Counted from the stretch's first letter, positions 7,985-15,880 are shown. The stretch is 56,991 bases of DNA from Sagittula marina (GCF_014196795.1 NZ_JACIEJ010000018.1:1-56991); one strand, 5' to 3'. Notes: generated by a model not told the origin, from the sequence alone. Numbers and translations: made by a program.

Positions 7985-8869
7985 TTAGGGCAGAATCGCA
8001 CCGCGATGCTGGATGACCTTACCCGCCAAAGCATGACCTGCGCGGGCGCAGTCTTCTGGCGCCGCACCGCGCAGGGCCGCGGCCAGAAAGCCCGCGTTAA
8101 AGCTGTCCCCGGCCGCCGTCGTGTCCACCACGCGCGCGACCGGCGGCGTCGGAACCTGGCCGCTGGCGTCGCCCAGCAGGAACGCGCCTTCCGCCCCGGC
8201 TTTCAGCGCGCCACCGCCGACTCCGTAGTCGATAAACCGCTTCAGAACAGCGTCGCGGCTGGCATCCCCGAACAAGGCTTGCTCATCATCGACCGAGGGG
8301 AAGGCAAAATCACAGATGCGCCAGAGCCTCTCGCACCATGTCGCTGCCTCGTCGCGGCTGCTCCACAACGCTGGGCGATAGTTGGAATCGAAGGCGACCC
8401 TGCCCCCCCTGCCCCGCTCAGCGGTCAACCAACTCACCAAAGCCTCTCGCGCGGAGTTCTGCATGATTGCCAAGGTGATACCGGACAGGACAACCACGTC
8501 GCAGTGCGCCACCGCATCGAAATCACTTTCCTGCGAAAACAGCCCCCGCGCCGCAGAGACGCTGCGCCAATAGGTGAAGCGGCGCTCACCTGCATCGTCG
8601 GTGTCGATGGCATAAAGCCCGCAGGTCGCGCCCGTGACACGCCGCAGTCCGGCATCCGACAGACCTGCATGCACCACCGCCTTTGCGATCCGATTGGAAT
8701 AAGGATCATCACCCAACGCGGTGACAAGGCGCACATCGGCCTCAGGCATCAACCGCCGCAGGTAAACCGCACTGTTGTACACGTCACCCGCAACGCCAAG
8801 ACGCGCGCCGTCGCCCTGCCGCGCCATTTCAATCATCGCCTCACCGGCGAAAGCCACCTTGACCGCCAT
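7985..8869 (-). CDS. kdgK: 2-keto-3-deoxygluconate kinase (PfkB family)
   Basis: A 294-residue ribokinase/PfkB-family sugar kinase. It has the N-terminal glycine motif with substrate-binding residues (AGEAMIEMA, GVAGDVYNSAVYLRR) and the C-terminal DTTAAGDSFNAGFL signature containing the catalytic Asp. The sequence type and the kdu neighbours identify it as KdgK, which phosphorylates 2-keto-3-deoxygluconate to KDPG. KDPG aldolase (Eda) is not encoded here and must come from elsewhere. It is divergent from kduI and convergent with kdgF. The ATG is very close to an AGAGGA ribosome site. Confidence 0.87.
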   Translation of the reverse strand: MAVKVAFAGEAMIEMARQGDGARLGVAGDVYNSAVYLRRLMPEADVRLVTALGDDPYSNRIAKAVVHAGLSDAGLRRVTGATCGLYAIDTDDAGERRFTYWRSVSAARGLFSQESDFDAVAHCDVVVLSGITLAIMQNSAREALVSWLTAERGRGGRVAFDSNYRPALWSSRDEAATWCERLWRICDFAFPSVDDEQALFGDASRDAVLKRFIDYGVGGGALKAGAEGAFLLGDASGQVPTPPVARVVDTTAAGDSFNAGFLAAALRGAAPEDCARAGHALAGKVIQHRGAILP

Positions 8870-8936
8870 TCCTCTGGCCCCACTCGATTGCGCCCGGTTG
8901 ACCTATAGTACAGATTACGCCAAAAAGGCAATGTCA

Positions 8937-8943
8937 TCATACA
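8937..8943 (+). promoter_or_regulatory. Candidate GntR operator in the kdgK/kduID divergent region
   Basis: TCATACA within ATCATACAAG, a 10-mer also found before the TRAP operon at 15811-15820. It lies 66 bases before kduI and close to a possible minus-strand kdgK promoter (TACTAT at 8905-8910). Confidence 0.4.
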
Positions 8944-9009
8944 AGCAAGCGGCCGACAGTCTGCTTAGACCGGCCTTTTTCATGTGGCCATTAGAAAGGA
9001 CACTCCCCA

Positions 9010-9834
9010 ATGCTTACCGTTGAAACCCGGCACGCCATTCACCCGGACCACGCCAAGGGCATGGACACCGCCGCCCTGCGCGAGAACTTTCTTGGCGAGG
9101 GCCTGTTCGCTGACAAGCAAATTCGGCTTGTCTACAGCCACTACGACCGCTTCACGCTGGGCGGCGCGGTGCCCGCAGGTGGCACGCTGACCCTCGACGA
9201 GGTCGCAGAGACGAAAACACCCTCGTTCCTCGACCGCCGCGAGATGGGCATCGTCAACATTGGCGAGGCCGGCACGGTCGAGGCTGGCGGCGAAACCTAT
9301 GCCATGAATCGTGGCGACGTGCTCTACCTCGGCATGGGCACCGGCGCTGTGACGTTTTCCGGCCAGGGCCGCTTTTACATCACATCCGCCCCGGCGCACC
9401 GCGCCCTGCCCTCGCGCCTCGTCACGGTTGCCGATTGTGTCGAAGTCACGCTTGGCGCGGCTGAGACCTCGAACAAACGCACGATCAAGCAGTTCATCCA
9501 TCCGCAGGTCATGGAAAGCTGCCAGCTGATCCTGGGCTACACCTCACTCGAAGAAGGCTCGGTCTGGAACACGATCCCCAGCCATATTCACGACCGCCGG
9601 ATGGAAGCTTACCTCTACTGGGGCATGGATGAGGACTCCCGCGTTCTGCACCTGATGGGCCAGCCGCAGGAGACCCGGCACCTGTTCGTCGCCAACGAAC
9701 AGGCGGTGCTGTCGCCCACGTGGTCGATCCACTCCGGCGCGGGCATCGGCAAATACACCTTCATCTGGGCCATGGCAGGCGACAACGTCGATTACACCGA
9801 CATGGACTTCATCCAGCCCAAGGACATGCGCTGA
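9010..9834 (+). CDS. kduI: 5-keto-4-deoxyuronate isomerase KduI
   Basis: A 274-residue bicupin isomerase (EC 5.3.1.17) that converts 5-keto-4-deoxyuronate to 2,5-diketo-3-deoxygluconate. Length is typical of the family. Recognisable blocks include the N-terminal HPDHAKGMDT and FTLGGAVP, and the C-terminal zinc-binding segment (WNTIPSHIHDRRMEAYLYW). An AAAGGA ribosome site precedes the ATG by eight bases. Its stop overlaps the kduD start by one base, so the two are co-translated. Confidence 0.93.
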   Translation: MLTVETRHAIHPDHAKGMDTAALRENFLGEGLFADKQIRLVYSHYDRFTLGGAVPAGGTLTLDEVAETKTPSFLDRREMGIVNIGEAGTVEAGGETYAMNRGDVLYLGMGTGAVTFSGQGRFYITSAPAHRALPSRLVTVADCVEVTLGAAETSNKRTIKQFIHPQVMESCQLILGYTSLEEGSVWNTIPSHIHDRRMEAYLYWGMDEDSRVLHLMGQPQETRHLFVANEQAVLSPTWSIHSGAGIGKYTFIWAMAGDNVDYTDMDFIQPKDMR

Positions 9835-10577
9835 TGGCTGGCCCGTTTTCTCTCGACGGGCGCCGTGCGCTTGTGACCGGCGCAAACACCGGCATCGGGC
9901 AGGCCATTGCGATGTCCCTGGCCGGTCAAGGTGCTGAGGTGGTCTGTGCCGGACGGCGCAGCTGCGCTGACACCGTGGCCCAGATTGCGGCGGCGGATGG
10001 TACGGCGTCGGAGCTGATCCTGGATTTTGCCGATCCGATGGCCGCACAGAACACCTTTGTAGATCAAGGGTTTACCATATTGGTCAACAACGCCGGCATC
10101 ATCCGGCGCGAAGACTCCGTCGACTACTCCGAGGCGGATTGGGATGCGGTCATGGATGTGAACCTGAAGGCGCTGTTCTTCACCACGCAGGCGTTTGGCA
10201 AGGCGGCAATGGCCGCGAAAACGCCCGCCAGCGTGGTCAATATCGCCTCGCTGCTGTCGTTTCAGGGCGGCATCCGCGTGCCCGCCTATACGGCGGCCAA
10301 GCACGGCGTGGCCGGATTGACCAAGATCCTTGCCAACGAGTGGGCCCCTCACGGGATCACCGTCAACGCCATCGCGCCGGGCTATATCGAGACGAACAAC
10401 ACAGAGGCGCTGCGAAACGATCCGGAGCGGTCCAAGGCCATCCTTGATCGCATCCCCGCCGCGCGCTGGGGCAAAGCCTCGGACATCGGTGGCACGGCGG
10501 CCTTCCTCGCCTCACCTGCGGCGGAGTACATCACCGGCACAGTGCTGAACGTCGACGGCGGCTGGCTCGCCCGGTAA
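9834..10577 (+). CDS. kduD: 2-keto-3-deoxygluconate 5-dehydrogenase KduD (SDR)
   Basis: A 247-residue classical short-chain dehydrogenase: TGANTGIG cofactor motif at residue 13, NNAG near 82, catalytic Ser in IASLLSFQGG and YTAAK, and a C-terminal dinucleotide-family ending (GTVLNVDGGWLAR). The sequence and the TGATG overlap with kduI identify it as KduD (EC 1.1.1.127), which reduces 2,5-diketo-3-deoxygluconate to 2-keto-3-deoxygluconate, the substrate of KdgK. The frame runs further upstream, but the ATG at 9834 begins the conserved protein. Confidence 0.92.
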   Translation: MAGPFSLDGRRALVTGANTGIGQAIAMSLAGQGAEVVCAGRRSCADTVAQIAAADGTASELILDFADPMAAQNTFVDQGFTILVNNAGIIRREDSVDYSEADWDAVMDVNLKALFFTTQAFGKAAMAAKTPASVVNIASLLSFQGGIRVPAYTAAKHGVAGLTKILANEWAPHGITVNAIAPGYIETNNTEALRNDPERSKAILDRIPAARWGKASDIGGTAAFLASPAAEYITGTVLNVDGGWLAR

Positions 10578-10586
10578 ATGCCTTTC

Positions 10587-10610
10587 AGGGGGCAGGCTCC
10601 GCCCTGCCCT
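10587..10610. terminator. Hairpin between convergent kduD and zeta toxin genes
   Basis: GGGCAGG (10590-10596) pairs with CCTGCCC (10603-10609) around a 6-base loop. It has no clear T-run. It lies in the 32-base gap between two converging genes and could terminate both. Confidence 0.45.
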
Positions 10611-11197
10611 CAGATCACCAGATCGGCGGCATACACATCGCGGACCCAGCGTGGAAGCCGTGGCGCCGCCTGGCTCAACCGCCCGCCAGAAAAGACGACC
10701 ATCTGTCGAGGTGGCACGTTCAGAACAGAATTGTCGAAAACCATCCCGCGATCCGCGCGCATAATCGCGTCGCGTATCAACGGCTGGCTGCGGAGGAAAC
10801 GCGCCCGGATCTTGTCCTCCGGCACGTCATGTCCGCCTTCTTCGGTGCGCAGCCGGACGCGGCCAACGGACAGCTCCGGGCTTTCGACCCCCACATGCAT
10901 GACGATGACGATGTAGCCGCGCGCCTGGGCTGTCTCGATGATCTCCAACTTGGAGGGATGCGAGAAAACCGTTTCCGTGGCAAAGCTCTGGCGAGCCTCC
11001 AGCAGCTCCGCCCGTCGCGCCTCCGCAATCCGCGCCGCCTCGTAAGCGGCCTCCATGGTCGAGATCTTCAGTTCATCGCGTTGGATCAGATCGGCATTGA
11101 TGAACGGTCCGGCGAAACTTGGCGCGACACGGGTCTCATACAGCGTTGATTTTCCTGAACCATTCGGGCCTGCGAGCAGGACGAGACTTGGCCTCAT
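10610..11197 (-). CDS. Zeta-toxin family kinase (toxin of a TA pair)
   Basis: A 195-residue P-loop protein with Walker A AGPNGSGKST at residue 9, the INADLIQRDE segment and ETVFSHPSK, as in zeta-toxin-like proteins. Family members phosphorylate UDP-N-acetylglucosamine or related small molecules. It starts inside the end of the antitoxin gene (ATGA overlap at 11194-11197), the usual antitoxin-first order. Placed beside repABC it should serve plasmid maintenance. The precise target is inferred from the family only. Confidence 0.82.
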   Translation of the reverse strand: MRPSLVLLAGPNGSGKSTLYETRVAPSFAGPFINADLIQRDELKISTMEAAYEAARIAEARRAELLEARQSFATETVFSHPSKLEIIETAQARGYIVIVMHVGVESPELSVGRVRLRTEEGGHDVPEDKIRARFLRSQPLIRDAIMRADRGMVFDNSVLNVPPRQMVVFSGGRLSQAAPRLPRWVRDVYAADLVI

Positions 11198-11550
11198 CGG
11201 GCGGCAGCGTCCTTTGCATAGACAAGGTTGCCGCCAGCATCCAGGCCCACACCCAATCCGATCGCCTGCCGTTTGGCATAGAAAGCCTCTTCAGCCTGCG
11301 ACGCTTCGCCCATCTTTTCGGTAAAAGCGTCGAGCCACGCCGCCTCTTCGCCGTCGTGCAGGTTCTTCGTGTCCAGCTGTCCTTGCAACGCCGCCGTGAT
11401 GCGGGCGTAATCGTAGCTGCCGGAATGTTCGATGGCGCGACCGATCTTGAGCCAATGGGTGATCTGCCCGGCCACGGACCGGCTGTGCAAATCCGCCTCG
11501 CGCCGGACGAGCGCCATGATTTCATCGGCAAGTTTCACGGATTGCGCCAT
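11194..11550 (-). CDS. ParD-like antitoxin of the zeta-type pair
   Basis: A 118-residue protein with an N-terminal ribbon-helix-helix-like part (VKLADEIMALVRREADLHSRSVAGQITHWLKIGRAIE), the pattern of the ParD-like antitoxin family that commonly pairs with zeta-like toxins. GGAGGT lies five bases before ATG 11550, so the longer frame to 11595 is rejected. It should neutralise the kinase and repress the operon through the nested inverted repeat directly upstream. Confidence 0.8.
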   Translation of the reverse strand: MAQSVKLADEIMALVRREADLHSRSVAGQITHWLKIGRAIEHSGSYDYARITAALQGQLDTKNLHDGEEAAWLDAFTEKMGEASQAEEAFYAKRQAIGLGVGLDAGGNLVYAKDAAAR

Positions 11551-11563
11551 TCGGACCTCCAAC

Positions 11564-11599
11564 ACTTTTGCCGAAGGTGGCATTTTGCCACCCAAAAGT
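11564..11599. promoter_or_regulatory. Nested inverted-repeat operator of the toxin-antitoxin operon
   Basis: An inner perfect palindrome, GGTGGCA-TTT-TGCCACC (11576-11592), lies inside an outer pair, ACTTTTG (11564-11570) and CAAAAGT (11593-11599). The array starts 14 bases upstream of the antitoxin start, where a ribbon-helix-helix antitoxin would bind for autoregulation. Confidence 0.6.
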
Positions 11600-11811
11600 C
11601 AAGCCTGACAGATTCGCCCACCGCGCGCTCAAATCGGGCGTCAAACGCTTTGAGGTCGGCGTTTTCACCACGAACCTTCCAGAATTGTGCCAAAAGCGGA
11701 CCCAATCCTGTGGAAAACCCCTTGCACGAATCCAACCCCTCGGACAATAGTCACGGAAAAGGGCGAGAAAACGCCACAATCCGTGAATTCGCGGCGCTGG
11801 AAAGAGGGCAG

Positions 11812-12996
11812 ATGCAGGATACCACCGACACCGAAGACCTCAATGCGGTCATCCGGGCCCATTCCGAGATCCTTGCCGGGCAACTCCATGCCCAGCGAGA
11901 AAGCCTGTTCCCCCCGGACGCCGCAAAGCAGATGCGCAAGTTCACCTCTGGCGAGGCCGCGCAGCTCATTGGCGTCAATGACAGCTACCTCCGCAAGCTG
12001 CATCTGGATGGCAAAGGCCCCTCCCCCGAGGTCACCGCAGGCAATCGGCGGCTCTATTCCGTCGAGGACATGCAGGCGGTCCGCCATCTGCTGGAAAAGA
12101 CCGCCCGCAAGCCTGGCGACTACTTGCCCGGTCGCCGTGAGGGCGACCACATGCAGGTCATCGGCGTGATGAATTTCAAAGGTGGCTCCGGCAAAACCAC
12201 CACCTCCGCCCACCTCGCGCAACGGCTCGCGCTCAAAGGTCATCGCGTTCTGGCCATCGACCTCGACCCGCAGGCCTCGCTGACCGCGCTGCACGGGGTG
12301 CAACCCGAATACGACCTGCCCGAGGGCGGCACGCTGTACGATGCCATCCGCTACACCGATCCGGTGCCGATCGCGGATGTGATCCGCTCGACCTATATTC
12401 TCAACCTCGATCTGATCCCCGGCAATCTTGAACTGATGGAGTTCGAACACGACACCCCCCGCGCGCTGGCGCAGGGCAACGCCGGGCTGTTCTTCTTTCG
12501 TGTGCGCGAAGCGCTGCAACAGGTGGACGATCGCTACGATGTGGTGGTGATCGACTGCCCCCCGCAACTGGGCTTTCTCACCATGTCCGCGCTCTCCGCC
12601 GCGACGGGCGTGCTGGTCACCATTCATCCGGAAATGCTCGACGTGATGTCCATGTCGCAATTCCTGCGCATGACGGCGGACCTGATGGATGTGATCGCAG
12701 AGTCCGGCGCGGACATGAGCCACGACTGGATGCGCTACGTTCTGACCCGCTACGAACCAACCGACGCGCCACAAAACCGGATCACCGCGTTTTTGCGCAC
12801 CATGTACGGCGAAAAAGTCCTGAACGCGCCGATGCTGAAATCCACCGCCATCTCGGATGCAGGACTGACCAAACAGACCCTGTACGAGGTGGAACGCTCG
12901 GCCTTCACACGGTCGACCTATGACCGCGCCATCGAAAGCCTGAACGCCGTGAACGACGAGATCGGCGCTTTGATCCAGTCCACCTGGGGCCGCTGA
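11812..12996 (+). CDS. repA: Plasmid partitioning ATPase RepA (ParA family, repABC)
   Basis: A 394-residue partition ATPase of the repABC type. The N-terminal third has a MerR-like helix-turn-helix (FTSGEAAQLIGVNDSYLRKLHLDG) used for autorepression. The ATPase domain starts near residue 115 with the deviant Walker A FKGGSGKTTTSAHLAQ, then AIDLDPQASLT and VVIDCPPQLG. ATG 11812 follows an AAAGAGGG ribosome site and gives the family's normal length; the frame upstream is spurious. The order repA-repB-repC on one strand is canonical for alphaproteobacterial plasmids. Confidence 0.95.
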   Translation: MQDTTDTEDLNAVIRAHSEILAGQLHAQRESLFPPDAAKQMRKFTSGEAAQLIGVNDSYLRKLHLDGKGPSPEVTAGNRRLYSVEDMQAVRHLLEKTARKPGDYLPGRREGDHMQVIGVMNFKGGSGKTTTSAHLAQRLALKGHRVLAIDLDPQASLTALHGVQPEYDLPEGGTLYDAIRYTDPVPIADVIRSTYILNLDLIPGNLELMEFEHDTPRALAQGNAGLFFFRVREALQQVDDRYDVVVIDCPPQLGFLTMSALSAATGVLVTIHPEMLDVMSMSQFLRMTADLMDVIAESGADMSHDWMRYVLTRYEPTDAPQNRITAFLRTMYGEKVLNAPMLKSTAISDAGLTKQTLYEVERSAFTRSTYDRAIESLNAVNDEIGALIQSTWGR

Positions 12997-13009
12997 GGGA
13001 GAGGACGAC

Positions 13010-14002
13010 ATGACCGACAAAAAGAAAAGCCGCCTGTCCATGCTCGACAGCCTCGCCGGGGCCGGCATGGGGCCTGCCGCAGCACCGCAGCCGATGATGT
13101 CGTCGAACCGCGCGTTGCGGTCCGCACGCAATGCGGTGGATGGGCACAATGTCTGGGAACTCGATCCTGACAGCATCGACGATCTGCGCCTCAATGACCG
13201 GATGGATCTGGGCGATCTCTCCGACTTGCGACGCTCGATCGAGGAAAATGGACAGGCTGTCCCGATCCTGGTGCGTCGCCTGCCCGGGCAAAGCGAACGC
13301 TACGGTCTGGTCTACGGCCGCCGTCGTCTCGCCGCGATTGCCGAAAGTGACCAGATCACCAAAGTGCGCGCCCTCGTCGCCACCCTTGATGAAGACGACG
13401 CCCTGCGGGCTCAAGTTGCCGAAAACTCCGAACGGCGCGATCTATCCTACATCGAAAAAGCCATGTTTGCGCATCAGTTGGCGCGCACCGGCTTTGGCAC
13501 ACAGGACAAGGTGGCCGAAGTCCTCAACGTCACGAAATCATGGATCTCCATGGCGAACGCGGTGCTGCGCGGCGTTGGTACCGAGCTCGCCGGTTGCATC
13601 GGCCCGGCCCCCGGCATCGGCCGTCCAAGGTGGGAGGCGCTGGCGCGCGGGATTGCAGAGCATGTTCGCACCCCAGAAGACCTGCTGCACGTGGCCCGCC
13701 AGGCCCGCGTCACGGCCATGGATGCCCGCAGCAACGCCCCGGAAGGCGACGCACAACAAGACATTTCAGTAAGCGTTTTCGAGGCGGTGGAGAAAGCAGT
13801 CCACCGGGCTGCCAAGCGCCCTGCCCCGGCATCGCCACCCCCGCAGACCCTGACCCTGGATGGCAGCCCGGCGGGCCGTCTTCGCCGCACGTCAAAAGGG
13901 CTTGCTGTCGATCTGACCGACGGGGGCTTCGCTGACTGGTTGCGCGACGGCGCAGACGAGATTTTCGAAGAGTTACACGCCCGCTACCGAGCGCAGCGTT
14001 GA
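13010..14002 (+). CDS. repB: Plasmid partitioning protein RepB (ParB family)
   Basis: A 330-residue centromere-binding protein. It has an N-terminal RepA-interaction segment, a ParB/Srx-like domain near residues 55-150 (LRRSIEENGQAVPILVRR, YGLVYGRRRLAAI, AENSERRDLSYIEKA) and a helix-turn-helix near 160-180 (TQDKVAEVLNVTKSWISMANAV). It begins 13 bases after repA behind GGGAGAGG. It should bind the GTT-N4-GC-N4-AAC palindromes just downstream of repC. Confidence 0.95.
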   Translation: MTDKKKSRLSMLDSLAGAGMGPAAAPQPMMSSNRALRSARNAVDGHNVWELDPDSIDDLRLNDRMDLGDLSDLRRSIEENGQAVPILVRRLPGQSERYGLVYGRRRLAAIAESDQITKVRALVATLDEDDALRAQVAENSERRDLSYIEKAMFAHQLARTGFGTQDKVAEVLNVTKSWISMANAVLRGVGTELAGCIGPAPGIGRPRWEALARGIAEHVRTPEDLLHVARQARVTAMDARSNAPEGDAQQDISVSVFEAVEKAVHRAAKRPAPASPPPQTLTLDGSPAGRLRRTSKGLAVDLTDGGFADWLRDGADEIFEELHARYRAQR

Positions 14003-14051
14003 TCCGACCTTAACCTAATCGAGCAACCCAAAAAGGAGGCACGAGCCCGAC

Positions 14052-14104
14052 AAAAGAAAAGGCCCCGCAAAGCACTGCTCCACGAGACCCTTCCAAGATT
14101 TGCA
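14052..14104 (-). ncRNA. Predicted antisense incompatibility RNA (ctRNA) between repB and repC
   Basis: RepABC plasmids encode a small antisense RNA in the repB-repC gap. Here the minus strand has TTGCGA (14133-14138) and, after 17 bases, TACCTT (14110-14115). A roughly 53-base transcript would follow, ending in a GGGGCC-TTTTCTTTT stretch at 14052-14066. GCAAA and TTTGC segments can close a stem. Prediction rests on position and promoter spacing; the structure has not been computed. Confidence 0.5.
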
Positions 14105-14131
14105 CCCTGAAGGTACGACCCGGAGCCGCAA

Positions 14132-14157
14132 CTCGCAAGTCCTATGTGATTCGCGAG
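14132..14157 (+). promoter_or_regulatory. Inverted repeat in the repC leader
   Basis: CTCGC (14132-14136) and GCGAG (14153-14157) can form a short stem about 30 bases before the repC start. It overlaps the predicted ctRNA promoter, and a T-rich stretch follows. In this plasmid family leader structures here control repC translation or transcription in response to the antisense RNA. Confidence 0.35.
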
Positions 14158-14188
14158 CAGGGTTTTCTTATGTCTTCGTGAAAAAAAT

Positions 14189-15370
14189 ATGGGATATGAG
14201 CCACTGACGTCGTTTCGGCGTCCGATCACCCGCGTCGAAACGGCGCCCAAGCCATCACGGCCCACCCCGGACGTGTCTGTGAACAAGTGGGAAGCCCTGC
14301 GCGAACTGACCTTAGCGCGGGAAATATATGGTCTCAGCGATCGGGACCTCTCCGTGCTTCAGGCGCTTTTGAGCTTCCATCCCGAAACTGACCTTTCTCT
14401 GGACGCCAAAGCGGGTTTGGTGGTCTTTCCTTCCAACACCTCGATTTGTGAACGGCTTAATGGCATGGCGAATTCCACCATGCGCCGTCATCTGTCGCGA
14501 CTGATCGACGCCGGGCTTTTGATCCGCCGAGACAGTCCAAACGGCAAGCGTTACACCCGCTGCACCTCTGTCGGCCGGATCGCGTTTGGATTTGATCTGC
14601 GCCCGCTGGTTATGCGGCACGCTGATCACTGTGCCGCCGCAGAAGACATCCGCGCCCGCCAGGACCGCGTCAAACGCCTAAGGGAAACCGTCAGCCTGAT
14701 GCGTCGGGATTTGGCGGCGTTGGCGGATTGGGGACAGTGCGACCGGCCTGATTTGGCGATATGGGATGCCTACTCCGACCTTGCGCGTCTTGCTGCGCGT
14801 GACCTGCGCCGGAAGCTGGATGAACAAACGTTGAACAGCCTTCACGACCAACTGATGAGCGCGCTGGATAGGCTGCGTGATATTCTGGAACCTGTGGATA
14901 ATACCGAAACTGCCGCCGATGTTTCAGCCAAAATGGGCACCAGTGCTGCTCAATCTGAGCAGCACCACCAGAATTCAGATAAAGACTCTTATTGGTCTGA
15001 AGAAAAGGATCGCAGCCAAATCGATGAGAAAGATCATACACCGGCGCTACCGCTTCGAATGATCTTGGCATGCTGCCCTGAAATTCAGTCCTTTAGTCAG
15101 AACCCAATCCGTCATTGGCATGAACTCGTGAATATATCCGAGATGCTTCGCCCGATGATCGGCATTTCAAGTTCTGCTTGGGAAGAAGCACGAGCGGCAA
15201 TGGGACCGGAACAAACAGCTGTGGTTTTGGCTGCTATGTTCGAACGTTTGAGCGCCATTCGATCACCAGGCGGCTACCTTCGCCACCTTGCTCGGAAATC
15301 CCGCGATGGAAGATTCTCCTGTGCCGCAATGATAATGGCATTGAGGAATCCCCACGGTTCACAGTTGTGA
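14189..15370 (+). CDS. repC: Replication initiator RepC
   Basis: A 393-residue initiator of the repABC family. The N-terminal DNA-binding half is recognisable (KWEALRELTLAREIYGLSDRDLSVLQALLSF, VVFPSNTSICERLNGMANSTMRRHLSRLIDAGLL), followed by a hydrophilic linker and a C-terminal helical domain. The chosen ATG lacks a good Shine-Dalgarno, consistent with tight translational control; a four-codon frame (ATG TCT TCG TGA, 14170-14181) precedes it. The stop codon lies inside the first parS-like palindrome. RepC limits copy number and normally acts on an origin within its own coding sequence. Confidence 0.94.
   Translation: MGYEPLTSFRRPITRVETAPKPSRPTPDVSVNKWEALRELTLAREIYGLSDRDLSVLQALLSFHPETDLSLDAKAGLVVFPSNTSICERLNGMANSTMRRHLSRLIDAGLLIRRDSPNGKRYTRCTSVGRIAFGFDLRPLVMRHADHCAAAEDIRARQDRVKRLRETVSLMRRDLAALADWGQCDRPDLAIWDAYSDLARLAARDLRRKLDEQTLNSLHDQLMSALDRLRDILEPVDNTETAADVSAKMGTSAAQSEQHHQNSDKDSYWSEEKDRSQIDEKDHTPALPLRMILACCPEIQSFSQNPIRHWHELVNISEMLRPMIGISSSAWEEARAAMGPEQTAVVLAAMFERLSAIRSPGGYLRHLARKSRDGRFSCAAMIMALRNPHGSQL
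14880..15060 (+). other. Likely replication origin region inside repC
   Basis: In characterised repABC plasmids the origin is an AT-rich stretch within repC. Here the linker-coding part is visibly richer in A and T than the flanks and contains no other conserved domain. The position is inferred and no iteron was identified. Confidence 0.4.
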
Positions 15371-15372
15371 AC
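15357..15372. promoter_or_regulatory. parS-like palindrome 1 (overlaps the repC stop)
   Basis: GTTCACAGTTGTGAAC, flanked by G and C to give an 18-base near-palindrome. It matches the repABC parS pattern GTT-N4-GC-N4-AAC except for T in place of C in the central GC. It contains the repC stop codon. Its centre is 32 bases, about three helical turns, from palindrome 2. Confidence 0.75.
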
Positions 15373-15387
15373 CAGTGTAGTCAGCAA

Positions 15388-15405
15388 AGTTCACAGCTGT
15401 GAACT
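15388..15405. promoter_or_regulatory. parS-like palindrome 2 (perfect)
   Basis: AGTTCACAGCTGTGAACT is a perfect 18-base palindrome that fully fits GTT-N4-GC-N4-AAC, the RepB centromere pattern of repABC plasmids. It lies directly downstream of repC. Confidence 0.85.
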
Positions 15406-15544
15406 CGTTTTGGAAGGTCTGGGCATCGCGGCACTTGCCTGCCCTTCACCGCGCTGCTTGTCAGGGTGAGCACTGGAACTGCTAAAGGTAATGCGTGGCT
15501 TTATCGTGTGACCGACGTGCGCAGATCCCATGGCACATGCGTGA

Positions 15545-15568
15545 GCGTTGATCTGGTCCGATCAACGC
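15545..15568. repeat. Perfect 9-bp inverted repeat downstream of repABC
   Basis: GCGTTGATC and GATCAACGC are separated by six bases. No T-run follows, so it resembles a protein-binding site more than a terminator. It has no match to the parS pattern. Confidence 0.5.
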
Positions 15569-15801
15569 AGATGAGGAAGATCAAGTGGTTGGAGGCTCCG
15601 CTGATAGTGTCGCTACTCGACCGGTAACCGCGGATTGCGAGGTCCCAAATGAGGCGGGGCAGGGGCGTATTTGGTAGCTCATCTCAATGTTTCTCCATGA
15701 CCTTATCTTGAATTTATCCGCCACGCAGAAGCACCCGGCTCTGAGGTCGCTTTCCCCAAGCCATTGAGACTGAGTGATATAATCGGCTGATCACGACAAC
15801 G

Positions 15802-15831
15802 TTGACATTCATCATACAAGTTGGTCATATA
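15802..15831 (+). promoter_or_regulatory. Promoter of the TRAP/uronate operon with embedded operator motifs
   Basis: TTGACA (15802-15807) is followed after 17 bases by TCATAT (15825-15830). The spacer contains ATCATACAAG (15811-15820), shared with the kdgK/kduI region. GGTCATATA (15823-15831), close to the copy before the Dpp-type operon, covers the -10. A repressor bound here would block the promoter. Confidence 0.55.
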
Positions 15832-15880
15832 ACATTGCAGGTGGCGAGAACAGCTGCCTGATGTCAGGGAGGACACCACA

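Larger units (their letters stand above)
15406..15880. other. Non-coding stretch between parS and the TRAP operon
   Basis: About 475 bases without a convincing gene. It holds a 24-base inverted repeat (15545-15568) and the promoter region of the TRAP operon with its operator-like motifs (15802-15831). No decayed gene was recognised. Confidence 0.6.

Noticed and set aside
9544-10352. Minus-strand frames opposite kduI and kduD
   Set aside because: Shadows of strongly identified enzymes; no supporting signals.
11119-11811. Extended N terminus of RepA
   Set aside because: It runs through the antitoxin gene and its operator; ATG 11812 has a ribosome site and gives the normal RepA length.
11665-13194. 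509-codon minus-strand frame opposite repA
   Set aside because: Antisense shadow without a domain; repA is unmistakable on the plus strand.
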